From an uncultured Bacilli bacterium (GTDB lineage Bacteria; Bacillota_I; Bacilli_A; RF39; UBA660), in assembly GCA_944329545.1 (NCBI GenBank), contig CALVIK010000050.1, positions 1-16,120 of the forward strand: a DNA stretch of 16,120 nt, written 5' to 3'. Positions 1-6,003 of this stretch are shown piece after piece; the stretch's first letter is position 1, and each line of letters starts with the position of its first letter. The notes below the pieces were generated by a model that saw nothing but the letters and a program-made list of their open reading frames with translations, had not been told where the DNA came from and did no database searches. The position numbers and the translations under genes are program-made.

Positions 1-612
1 AATAAAAATGTTTTTGAAGAAAATATGCAAAGAAAGGAAATTAATAAAAGTTTAAATAACGAAAAAAAAGAAGTATCAAAAGTTATTGTCAATAAACAAG
101 AAAAAATAAAACCAATTAATAATCAAAATTTAACAGATAGCAGCAAACAAAATATTAATTATGAAAAATTAAATGAATTAAAAAAAATTCGTATTGATAA
201 TACACTAGCGCATTTTAACAAAAAACATTTATTAGAGCTTAAACAACTTTTAGTTAAGTTAAATGATTTAATTTTAGATTCTGATTATGGAAAAGGCGCA
301 TCTATGATAATTGATGGTGATTTAAAAGCTGCTAGTTTAGAAAATTTAATATTTATGTATAAAAATAATCATTTAGCAGATTTATTTAATGAAAATATTG
401 AAATAAATGAAAAAATAATTGCGAAAGTTTGTAATAAAAAATATAAAGTGATTGCTGTTAGTGAAGATGAATGGCAAACAATAAAAAAAGATTTTAATGG
501 TAAAAAACGAAAGTTTGAATATATTGAAGAAAAAATTAAATTAGAAGATATTTTTGTACCCGAAAAAGATGAACTATCATCTTTGTTTGGTGATATAATA
601 GAATATAGTTAG
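1..612 (+). CDS. dnaX: DNA polymerase III subunit gamma/tau, C-terminal part (5' end outside window)
   Basis: The reading frame is open from base 1, so this is the 3' part of a longer gene and the ATG at 25 is probably internal. About 203 residues are visible. The first ~55 are Lys/Asn/Glu-rich and low complexity, like the linker after the ATPase and collar domains of DnaX. The rest, beginning near IRIDNTLAHF, resembles the C-terminal region of Bacillota tau that follows the clamp-loader core; tau tethers the polymerase and DnaB helicase to the clamp loader. No Walker motifs are visible because they would lie upstream. Identification depends mainly on context: ybaB and recR follow directly, the near-universal dnaX-ybaB-recR order. 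The gap to ybaB is 13 bases and contains that gene's Shine-Dalgarno sequence, so the genes are co-transcribed. The tail evolves fast, so similarity alone would be weaker evidence. Confidence 0.88.
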   Translation, partial: NKNVFEENMQRKEINKSLNNEKKEVSKVIVNKQEKIKPINNQNLTDSSKQNINYEKLNELKKIRIDNTLAHFNKKHLLELKQLLVKLNDLILDSDYGKGASMIIDGDLKAASLENLIFMYKNNHLADLFNENIEINEKIIAKVCNKKYKVIAVSEDEWQTIKKDFNGKKRKFEYIEEKIKLEDIFVPEKDELSSLFGDIIEYS

Positions 613-625
613 AAAGGAAGATATT

Positions 626-922
626 ATGAATTTACAAGCAATGATGAAACAAGCAAAAAAATTACAAAAAGATATGATGGATGCAAAAGAAGAAATAGAT
701 AGTACTATTTTTGTAGGAACTTCTTCTTTTGTGACAGTAGAGATGAAAGGGACAAAGGAAATAACTAAAGTAAAAATTGAAGCTGATAATTTAGATAAAG
801 AAGAAATAGAAATGTTAGAAGATATGATTTTAGTAGCTGTTAATGAGGCTAATAAAAAAATTGATAAAGAAACTGAAAGTAAACTCGGTAAATATACTCA
901 AGGAATGCCAGGATTATTTTAA
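626..922 (+). CDS. ybaB: YbaB/EbfC family nucleoid-associated DNA-binding protein (YaaK)
   Basis: This is a 98-residue protein, normal length for the YbaB/EbfC family. These proteins form small dimers shaped like tweezers, bind DNA with little sequence preference and affect nucleoid organisation. The N-terminus has the family-typical Met/Gln/Lys-rich helix (MNLQAMMKQAKKLQKDM). A beta-rich middle follows (FVTVEMKGTKEITKVKIE), and the C-terminus ends in the typical GMPGLF. An AGAAAGGAAG Shine-Dalgarno region at 611-620 places the start at 626. It sits between dnaX and recR as in most bacteria, and its stop codon overlaps the recR start (TAATG), implying translational coupling. Nothing unusual is seen. 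The molecular role in recombination or DNA organisation is known only loosely for the family. Confidence 0.96.
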   Translation: MNLQAMMKQAKKLQKDMMDAKEEIDSTIFVGTSSFVTVEMKGTKEITKVKIEADNLDKEEIEMLEDMILVAVNEANKKIDKETESKLGKYTQGMPGLF

Positions 923-1521
923 TGAACTATCCAACAACCATTAATAATTTAATTGATTGTTTTAAAAAATTACCTGGAATAGGTGAAAAAACCGCTGAAA
1001 GACTTGCTTTAGCGGTTCTTGATTTAAATGAAGAAACAATTGATTTATTTTCTCAATCTTTAAAAGATAGTAAGATTAAAATTAAAAATTGTTCACAGTG
1101 TGGCAATTTAACTGAAAATGATTTGTGTAATATTTGCCAAGACAAAACGCGGGATACAAATGTTTTGTGTGTTGTAGAAGAAAGTCAAAATATTGTTTTG
1201 TTTGAAAAAATGGGAACTTTTCATGGCCTTTATCATGTTTTAGGAGGTTTAATATCTCCATTAGATGGAATAAACCCCGAAGATATTAATTTAAAAAATT
1301 TAGAAGAAAGAATAAAAAAAGAAAACATCAAAGAAGTTATTTTAGCTATTAAACCAAGTGTTGAAGGGGAAACAACAGCTTTATATATTAATAAGTTATT
1401 AGAAAAATATGATGTTACGGTTACTAAAATTGCTTATGGCATTCCAATTGGAGCAGATATTGATTATATTGATCCAATAACTTTAAGTATTGCTTTAGAG
1501 GGAAGAATGAAAATCTCATAA
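922..1521 (+). CDS. recR: Recombination mediator protein RecR
   Basis: The 199-residue length is typical of RecR. RecR works with RecO (and RecF) to load RecA onto SSB-coated single-stranded DNA at gaps. Visible domains in order: a helix-hairpin-helix DNA-binding motif (KLPGIGEKTAERLA, residues 16-29), a four-cysteine zinc finger (C57, C60, C69, C72), then a Toprim domain from about residue 81 (VLCVVEES, followed by GLYHVLGGLISPLDGI). The C-terminus carries VEGETTALYI and ends in ALEGR, the usual family ending. Where many homologues have AT/NP before the EGE element, this one has AIKPSVEGE, a minor variation. The start codon overlaps the ybaB stop by one base, so the two are translationally coupled. 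Confidence 0.97.
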   Translation: MNYPTTINNLIDCFKKLPGIGEKTAERLALAVLDLNEETIDLFSQSLKDSKIKIKNCSQCGNLTENDLCNICQDKTRDTNVLCVVEESQNIVLFEKMGTFHGLYHVLGGLISPLDGINPEDINLKNLEERIKKENIKEVILAIKPSVEGETTALYINKLLEKYDVTVTKIAYGIPIGADIDYIDPITLSIALEGRMKIS

Positions 1522-1537
1522 TAATATTTTATAGCTA

Positions 1538-1549
1538 TATAATATAATA
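1538..1549 (+). promoter_or_regulatory. Possible -10 elements upstream of the bofA-like gene
   Basis: Two overlapping TATAAT-like hexamers (1538-1543 and 1543-1548) lie in the short gap after recR. No convincing -35 hexamer sits 16-18 bases upstream and there is no TGn extension. In DNA this AT-rich such matches arise by chance, so this is weak evidence for an internal operon promoter. Confidence 0.3.
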
Positions 1550-1559
1550 GAGGTGAAAT

Positions 1560-1745
1560 ATGCTAGCAAAAATAGCTAAAGTATTAAAAAGAATTCTTCT
1601 TAGCTTTTTTATGTTATATGGTTATAATATTTTAGTGCCTTCAGAGGCTTTAATTCCAATAAATGCAATAACGGTAATTATTTTATCTATATTTGAAATA
1701 CCAGGATTATTATTTTTAATCGTTATTAAATTGTTTATATACTAG
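1560..1745 (+). CDS. bofA: BofA-family small membrane protein (pro-sigma-K processing inhibitor-like)
   Basis: This is a 61-residue, strongly hydrophobic protein with two likely membrane segments (roughly residues 10-28 and 34-58). The C-terminal half reads LVPSEALIPINAITVIILSIFEIPGLLFLIVIKLFI. It matches the BofA pattern, in which a 'hxxPINxxTxxxxxxxGIPGhxxhhhhxxh' type segment ends the protein. In B. subtilis BofA sits in the outer forespore membrane and, with SpoIVFA, holds the intramembrane protease SpoIVFB inactive until pro-sigma-K should be cleaved. The position just after recR is the same as in B. subtilis. A GAGGTG Shine-Dalgarno at 1550-1555 supports the start, and the stop overlaps the AGGAGG of holB. 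BofA-family genes also occur in poorly characterised lineages, so the partner protease and sporulation role are inferred from homology. The protein is somewhat shorter than the B. subtilis one. Confidence 0.82.
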   Translation: MLAKIAKVLKRILLSFFMLYGYNILVPSEALIPINAITVIILSIFEIPGLLFLIVIKLFIY

Positions 1746-1753
1746 GAGGTAGT

Positions 1754-2692
1754 ATGCTTATAAATTATAAAGAAGAACAACCAATCGTTTATCAAATACT
1801 TAAAAATACTATTGAAAGTAATAAGCATTCACACGCTTATTTGTTTGAAACTAATGGTTATTACAATAGTATTCCTTTAGTTTTTTCTTTTATAAAAGCC
1901 CTTTTTTGTCCAGAAAAAAACATTGATAATCATTGTACAAAATGTTCTATTTGTCCTATGATTGATAGTAATAATTTTCCAGAACTTAAAATAATAAAAC
2001 CTGATGGTATGTGGATAAAAAAAGAACAACTTGCCGAAATGATGGAAGAATTTAATCATAAAGCTTTAATTGGTAGTAAAAAGATATATGTTATTTTAGA
2101 AGCTGAAAAATTAAATAAAGCATCAGCTAATTCTTTATTAAAATTTTTAGAAGAACCGGAAGATAATATTATTGCAATTTTAGTAACATCTAACATTTAT
2201 CAAATGCTAGAAACAATTATTTCAAGGTGTCAGGTAATTAGTCTAAAACCATATGTATCTTTATTAAGTGTAAAAAATACTGAAAATGCTTTAAGCCTTG
2301 TTTTATATAATAATGAAAATCCTGATGAAATAACTTTAGAAAAAATAAAAACCGTTATTAGTTTTTTGAAATATTATGAAAATAATCATTTAGATACAAT
2401 TATTTATATGAATAAGTTATGGCACGCAACGATAAAAACTAAAGATGATTTTGTAATAGCTTTTGAAATATTAATTATGTATTATAAAGATATTTTAAAT
2501 TGTTTGCTTTCTATTCCTTTAGAATATTTTTATAGTTATGAAAATGATGTTAGAGAAATTGCTAAAAAAAACACAGTATTTTCTGTTTGCCATAAATTAA
2601 AAACTTTGCTAGAATATAAAGAAAAAATAAAATTTAATGTAAATACCAATTTACTTATGGACAAGCTTATAATTGAACTTGAAAGGGGGTAA
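1754..2692 (+). CDS. holB: DNA polymerase III subunit delta'
   Basis: The protein has 312 residues, within the usual range. Delta-prime is the stator of the clamp loader. It assembles with gamma/tau (dnaX, the first gene in the window) and delta to open the beta clamp and place it on primed DNA. Visible features: the N-terminal SHAYLFE segment; a degenerate P-loop (around residues 31-42) with no GxGKT, normal because delta-prime does not hydrolyse ATP; a zinc module with C52, C61, C64 and C67; the ANSLLKFLEEPE helix (residues 125-135); and the conserved SRC motif (157-159), which in delta-prime reaches the ATP site of the neighbouring subunit. An AGGAGG at 1744-1749 sets the start. yaaT starts three bases after the stop, so this is a tight operon. 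tmk, yaaQ and yaaR, which usually precede holB, are absent here. Confidence 0.95.
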   Translation: MLINYKEEQPIVYQILKNTIESNKHSHAYLFETNGYYNSIPLVFSFIKALFCPEKNIDNHCTKCSICPMIDSNNFPELKIIKPDGMWIKKEQLAEMMEEFNHKALIGSKKIYVILEAEKLNKASANSLLKFLEEPEDNIIAILVTSNIYQMLETIISRCQVISLKPYVSLLSVKNTENALSLVLYNNENPDEITLEKIKTVISFLKYYENNHLDTIIYMNKLWHATIKTKDDFVIAFEILIMYYKDILNCLLSIPLEYFYSYENDVREIAKKNTVFSVCHKLKTLLEYKEKIKFNVNTNLLMDKLIIELERG

Positions 2693-2695
2693 ATT

Positions 2696-3484
2696 ATGAT
2701 TAATGTTGTTGGAATTTCTTTTAAAAAAAATGGAAGAATTTATTATTTTGATCCTAATGGCTATAAATTAAAAAAAAATATAACAGTGATTGTAAAAACT
2801 GAACAAGGATTAAAATTTGGTAAAGTAGTAGAACCTTCATTAATGATTGCTGAGGATAAAATAAAAACACCTTTAAAGAAAATTATCCGTATTTCTAGTC
2901 GTGATGATTATAATAATCACCGAAAAAATTTAAAAGATGCGGCTTTTGCTTTAAAAAAATGCCGAGAATTAGTAAAGAAAGTAGATATGAATATGAATAT
3001 TATTTCTGCCGAATATACTTTTGATCGCGATAAATTAATATTTTATTTTTTAGCTGATAATAGAGTTGATTTTCGTCAATTAGCGCGTGATTTAGCGGCC
3101 ATTTACCGCGTTAGAATCGAACTGCGCCAAGTAGGACCGAGAGATAAGGCTAAAGAAATTGGTGGTTATGGGATGTGTGGTCAAAAACTTTGCTGCGCTA
3201 GATTTTTAAAAGAATTAGATACGGTTTCAATTAGTATGGCGAAAAACCAAAATATAGCTTTAAATCCTAATAAAATAAATGGTTTATGTGGAAGACTTTT
3301 ATGTTGTCTTAAATATGAAAATGAAGGATACGAGAAGTGCCGAGATAAAATGCCTAAAATTGGTGATACGGTAGAAACTAAAGAAGGTATTGGAAAAGTT
3401 ATAGAATTAGATATTTTAAATCAAAAATATAAAGTAATTTTAGAAGATGATAGGTTAGTTGAGGTTCAATATGAAAGTAACTAA
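2696..3484 (+). CDS. yaaT: PSP1 domain protein RicT (YaaT), regulatory partner of RNase Y
   Basis: This 262-residue PSP1-family protein has the family's most diagnostic feature: two cysteine clusters in the C-terminal PSP1 domain, CGQKLCC (residues 161-167) and CGRLLCC (198-204), with a further Cys near residue 214. In B. subtilis, YaaT (RicT) joins YlbF (RicF) and YmcA (RicA) in the Y-complex, which binds iron-sulfur clusters and steers RNase Y in mRNA maturation, affecting sporulation, competence and biofilm formation. The segment around SISMAKNQNIALNPNKINGLCGRLLCC matches the family closely. A strong GGGGG-containing ribosome-binding site lies inside the end of holB, and the start is three bases after that stop. 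yabA, the replication-initiation control gene that normally follows, is missing; the next gene is yabB. The stop lies 14 bases inside yabB. Confidence 0.95.
   Translation: MINVVGISFKKNGRIYYFDPNGYKLKKNITVIVKTEQGLKFGKVVEPSLMIAEDKIKTPLKKIIRISSRDDYNNHRKNLKDAAFALKKCRELVKKVDMNMNIISAEYTFDRDKLIFYFLADNRVDFRQLARDLAAIYRVRIELRQVGPRDKAKEIGGYGMCGQKLCCARFLKELDTVSISMAKNQNIALNPNKINGLCGRLLCCLKYENEGYEKCRDKMPKIGDTVETKEGIGKVIELDILNQKYKVILEDDRLVEVQYESN
3461..3464 (+). promoter_or_regulatory. Shine-Dalgarno GAGG deciding the yabB start
   Basis: GAGG lies six bases before the ATG at 3471. The longer frame beginning with TTG at 3459 would leave this motif inside the coding sequence and has no purine-rich site of its own, so the ATG is preferred. 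The site lies within the 3' end of yaaT. Confidence 0.65.
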
Positions 3485-4190
3485 TTATTTATTAGGATAT
3501 AAAAACTTAAAAATAGTTCAAGATACTGAGATGTTTAATTTTTCTTTAGATTCAGTTTTACTTCCTAATTTTGTAACTTTAAATAAAAATATCAAAAATA
3601 TTTTGGATATTGGTTCTGGTAATGGTCCAGTACCTTTGATTTTATCAACAAAAACAAATGCTAAAATAATTGGTGTGGAAATTCAAAAAGAAGTTTTTGA
3701 AATGGCTAAAGAGTCAATTAAGATAAATAATTTAGAAAAACAAATAACAATTATTAACGAGGACATAAATCAATTAAAAGATAAATTAGAAACGGAAATG
3801 TTTGATGTTATTACTTGTAATCCCCCTTTTTTTGAAGTGAATGAAGATTCTAAATTAAATAAAAATGATTATAAAACAATTGCCCGTCATGAAGTTAAAT
3901 TAACTTTGGAAGATTTGTTAAAAATATCTCGAAAATTACTTAAAAATAATGGGGTTGTTTGTTTAGTTCATCGTCCTGAACGACTTGTAGATATTTTAAC
4001 TTTAATGAGAAAATATAATATCGAACCTAAAAGAATAAGATTTGTTTATCCTAAGAAAAAGAAAGAAGCTAATATTTTATTAATTGAAGGGGCTAAAAAC
4101 GGTAAAAAAGGTTTAAAAATATATCCACCATTATATGCTCATAACGAAAATGGGGAATATAGCGATGAAGTACAATCTTTTTTTAAGTAG
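3471..4190 (+). CDS. yabB: tRNA1(Val) (adenine(37)-N6)-methyltransferase family protein (YabB/TrmN6)
   Basis: From the ATG this is a 239-residue Rossmann-fold SAM-dependent methyltransferase. The SAM-binding motif I is LDIGSGNG (residues 45-52), the acidic end of strand 2 follows in GVEIQ, and the catalytic N6-adenine signature NPPFF is at 117-121. N-terminal FNFSLDSVLLPNF is typical of YabB/TrmN6. In E. coli the family methylates A37 of tRNA1(Val); the substrate here is inferred from homology. The gene overlaps yaaT by 14 bases. rsmI follows after nine bases, whereas in B. subtilis the GIY-YIG gene yazA lies between them. Confidence 0.92.
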   Translation: MKVTNYLLGYKNLKIVQDTEMFNFSLDSVLLPNFVTLNKNIKNILDIGSGNGPVPLILSTKTNAKIIGVEIQKEVFEMAKESIKINNLEKQITIINEDINQLKDKLETEMFDVITCNPPFFEVNEDSKLNKNDYKTIARHEVKLTLEDLLKISRKLLKNNGVVCLVHRPERLVDILTLMRKYNIEPKRIRFVYPKKKKEANILLIEGAKNGKKGLKIYPPLYAHNENGEYSDEVQSFFK

Positions 4191-4199
4191 GTGATTTAA

Positions 4200-5039
4200 A
4201 TGAAACAAAAAAGTTATGATGGTTCTAATTCTTTATACATTGTGCCAACACCAATTGGCAATATGGAAGATATAACTATTAGAGCGTTAAATATATTAAA
4301 AAATGCGGATATTGTTTTTGCAGAAGATACAAGAGAAACTAGTAAATTGCTAAATTACTATGATATAAAAGGCGCAAAATTAATATCTAGTCATAAATTT
4401 AATGAAAATGAAAACTTAGATAAAGTTATGGAATTTTTAAAAGAAGGAGTCAAAGTAGCTTTAGTAAGTGATAGAGGAACACCAGGGATTAGTGATCCTG
4501 GATATTCCTTGATAAGGCAAGTTATAAAAAATAATTATAATGTTATATGTTTACCAGGTCCAACAGCGTTTGTTCCAGCAATGGTTATGAGTGGTTTTAG
4601 TACAGATAGATTTTTATTTTATGGTTTTTTAAACAGTAAAAGTAGTAAACAAAAAAAAGAATTAGAAAGTTTAAAAACAATTGATGTGCCAATTATTTTT
4701 TATGAATCACCACATAGGGTAATTAGTACACTAAATAATATTAAAGATATCTTGGGAAATAGAAAAATTGCTATTTCCCGGGAAATAAGTAAAAAATATG
4801 AAGAAATTATTAGAGGAAATATTTCTTCAATCATTAAAGAAATTGAAAAAATTAAAGGGGAAATAGTTATTATTGTGGAAAAAGATGATGATAATAAAAT
4901 TATAGATATTCCTTTGTTAGATCATATAAATATGTATATTGATTTAGGGTATTCTTCTAAAGAAGCAATTAAAATGGTTGCTAACGAACGAAACATACCT
5001 AAAAGTGTCGTATATAATGAATATCATAAAAAATTCTAG
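4200..5039 (+). CDS. rsmI: 16S rRNA (cytidine(1402)-2'-O)-methyltransferase RsmI
   Basis: The 279-residue protein has the tetrapyrrole methylase fold typical of RsmI, which 2'-O-methylates C1402 in the decoding centre of 16S rRNA. Visible signatures: PTPIGN (residues 16-21), AEDTRET (41-47), the SAM loop SDRGTPGISDPG (90-101), GPTAFVPAMVMSGF, and YESPHRV. The C-terminal helical region (LGYSSKEAIKMVANERNIPKSVVY) resembles the helix-turn-helix tail seen in the family. One oddity is Arg at residue 92, where most homologues read SDAGTP. It sits in the SAM-binding loop but the rest of the motif is intact. An AGGTGAT ribosome-binding site overlaps the yabB stop. The gene's own stop lies within the left arm of a terminator hairpin, ending the upstream operon. 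Confidence 0.96.
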   Translation: MKQKSYDGSNSLYIVPTPIGNMEDITIRALNILKNADIVFAEDTRETSKLLNYYDIKGAKLISSHKFNENENLDKVMEFLKEGVKVALVSDRGTPGISDPGYSLIRQVIKNNYNVICLPGPTAFVPAMVMSGFSTDRFLFYGFLNSKSSKQKKELESLKTIDVPIIFYESPHRVISTLNNIKDILGNRKIAISREISKKYEEIIRGNISSIIKEIEKIKGEIVIIVEKDDDNKIIDIPLLDHINMYIDLGYSSKEAIKMVANERNIPKSVVYNEYHKKF

Positions 5040-5065
5040 AAAATTATCTAGAACTTTTTTATTTT
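5034..5065. terminator. Bidirectional intrinsic terminator between rsmI and the XRE remnant
   Basis: A perfect seven-base stem, TTCTAGA (5034-5040) against TCTAGAA (5047-5053), has a six-base loop. It is followed on the + strand by C and then TTTTTTATTTTT. On the minus strand the run of A at 5028-5033 gives a T tract, so it could also stop transcription of the minus-strand gene. The rsmI stop is inside the left arm. Confidence 0.75.
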
Positions 5066-5273
5066 TCTGGATAAGATATTTTTATTTTTGTTAAACCTAA
5101 AATATAATCAGCAGAAACATTAAGTTTTTTACAAATTTTAGGTAAATAAGTTACGGGCATAATATTTATTCCTTTTTCGTATCTAGAATATTGTTGTTGC
5201 TTTATACCTAAAAAATTAGCCATTTCTTTTTGTGTAATATTTTGACTATCTCTTTCAAATGCTATTTTTTCAT
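5059..5273 (-). pseudogene. XRE-family helix-turn-helix regulator without a usable start (remnant or frameshifted)
   Basis: The minus-strand frame ending with TAA at 5059-5061 encodes a nearly complete XRE-type DNA-binding domain. It reads ITQKEMANFLGIKQQQYSRYE, then PVTYLPKICKKLNV and the very typical SADYILGLT, ending in YPEK. This is the small repressor-like family in which LTQ...YSxYExG forms the helix-turn-helix. The reading frame has no ATG, GTG or TTG near its expected beginning. An ATG at 5273-5271 is out of frame and runs into a stop after two Lys codons. One extra A in the six-A run after it would restore MKKIAFERDS and a full-length domain. Alternatively the N-terminus was removed by recombination, since HHEKIAFERD also looks natural in the existing frame and upstream DNA changes character. 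No good ribosome-binding site precedes it. The target is unknown. Confidence 0.72.
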
Positions 5274-5368
5274 GGTGTTGGAGCTTCAGTAGTGAATGCT
5301 ATCAGACTTATATAAATGAAAATGGAGTTTTAGAAGATAATAAGCCAGATAATGTTTATTACGAATAA
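5271..5368 (+). pseudogene. Coding scar: GyrB/ParE-like peptide and tail of a second frame
   Basis: On the + strand, 5271-5300 reads HGVGASVVNA, the conserved segment in the ATPase domain of type II topoisomerase B subunits (GLHGVGxSVVNALS), then hits a stop at 5313. A second frame, free of stops from 5246, reads through SECYQTYINENGVLEDNKPD and ends NVYYE-stop at 5366-5368, immediately before a strong terminator. This looks like the 3' end of a gene that has lost its body. The QTY...GV spacing faintly recalls GyrB sequence just after the first peptide, which would imply an internal deletion plus a frameshift; that is speculative. No start or ribosome-binding site is seen. It is probably non-functional. 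Confidence 0.45.
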
Positions 5369-5390
5369 AATTTTGTTTTATTCTTTTTTT
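5363..5390 (+). terminator. Intrinsic terminator upstream of pth
   Basis: A perfect eight-base stem, GAATAAAA (5363-5370) against TTTTATTC (5376-5383), has the loop TTTTG and is followed by seven T (5384-5390). It includes the stop codon of the truncated frame ending at 5368, and the likely -35 region of pth lies in its right half. Confidence 0.78.
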
Positions 5391-5400
5391 ATAGTATAAT
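5373..5400 (+). promoter_or_regulatory. Likely promoter of pth-mfd
   Basis: A perfect TATAAT at 5395-5400 is preceded by a poor -35 candidate TTGTTT at 5373-5378, 16 bases upstream. Transcription would begin about 20 bases before the pth start. The -35 lies inside the preceding terminator hairpin. Confidence 0.6.
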
Positions 5401-5426
5401 ATGTGTGGAAAAAAGAAGGTGACTTT

Positions 5427-6002
5427 ATGCAATTGATTGTCGGTCTTGGTAATCCAGGAAAAGAATATGAAAAAACAAGACATAATGCTGGTTTTCGTTT
5501 TGTTGATACTTTTGCTAAAGAAATGAATTTAACATTTAATAAGAAGAAATTTGGCGGTGTTTATACAGAATTTAATTATAATGGCGAAAAAATAATTTTA
5601 TTAAAACCCGAAAAATATATTAATTTATCTGGTGAAGTTATTCATAGTTTTATGCAGTTTTTTAAAATTCCTGTGGAAAACTTACTGGTTATAGTTGATG
5701 ATTTAGATACTCCAGCTGGGTCTATTAAAATCAAATCAAAAGGTTCATCAGCTGGTCATAATGGGCTAAAAAACATTGAAAGTCATTTAAAAACTAATGA
5801 ATACAAAAGAATAAAAATAGGTATTTCTAATAACAATAATAGTGATAAAATAAATTATGTTATTGGTTCTGTTCCTAAAGAAGAATATAATTTGCTTAAT
5901 AAAGTAAATAAGCAAGCCAAAGAAATTATTATCGATTATTTAAATATGTCTTTTGATAATTTGATGAATAAATATAATAAAAAAAATAAAGTGGGGGACT
6001 AA
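5427..6002 (+). CDS. pth: Peptidyl-tRNA hydrolase
   Basis: From the ATG at 5427 this is a 191-residue Pth (SpoVC in B. subtilis). It cleaves the ester bond of peptidyl-tRNAs that drop off the ribosome, recycling the tRNA. The signature is complete: LIVGLGNPGKEYEKTRHNAGF (residues 3-23) includes the catalytic His at residue 19; the catalytic-Asp segment VIVDDLDTPAG and the substrate-binding GSSAGHNGL follow. A GTG at 5403 is in frame, but AAGGTG at 5416-5421 lies five bases before the ATG, and family members begin at the MxLIVGLGNPG residues, so the shorter form is chosen. mfd starts one base after the stop, with GTGGGGG as its ribosome-binding site. pth-mfd is the B. subtilis order. Confidence 0.96.
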   Translation: MQLIVGLGNPGKEYEKTRHNAGFRFVDTFAKEMNLTFNKKKFGGVYTEFNYNGEKIILLKPEKYINLSGEVIHSFMQFFKIPVENLLVIVDDLDTPAGSIKIKSKGSSAGHNGLKNIESHLKTNEYKRIKIGISNNNNSDKINYVIGSVPKEEYNLLNKVNKQAKEIIIDYLNMSFDNLMNKYNKKNKVGD

Positions 6003-6003
6003 T

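Noticed and set aside
1877..2059. 60-codon minus-strand open frame inside holB
   Set aside because: It lies wholly within a well-supported gene, is Phe/Lys-rich as expected from antisense of AT-rich DNA, and has no ribosome-binding site.
3459..3470. TTG start for yabB
   Set aside because: The GAGG Shine-Dalgarno would be inside the coding region; the ATG at 3471 has correct spacing.
5403..5426. GTG start for pth
   Set aside because: AAGGTG precedes the ATG at 5427, and the family begins with the residues encoded there. The GTG lies only a few bases after the -10 element.
5286..5483. 65-codon minus-strand open frame across the pth promoter
   Set aside because: It covers the terminator, promoter and start of pth, its composition is low complexity, and no family is recognisable.
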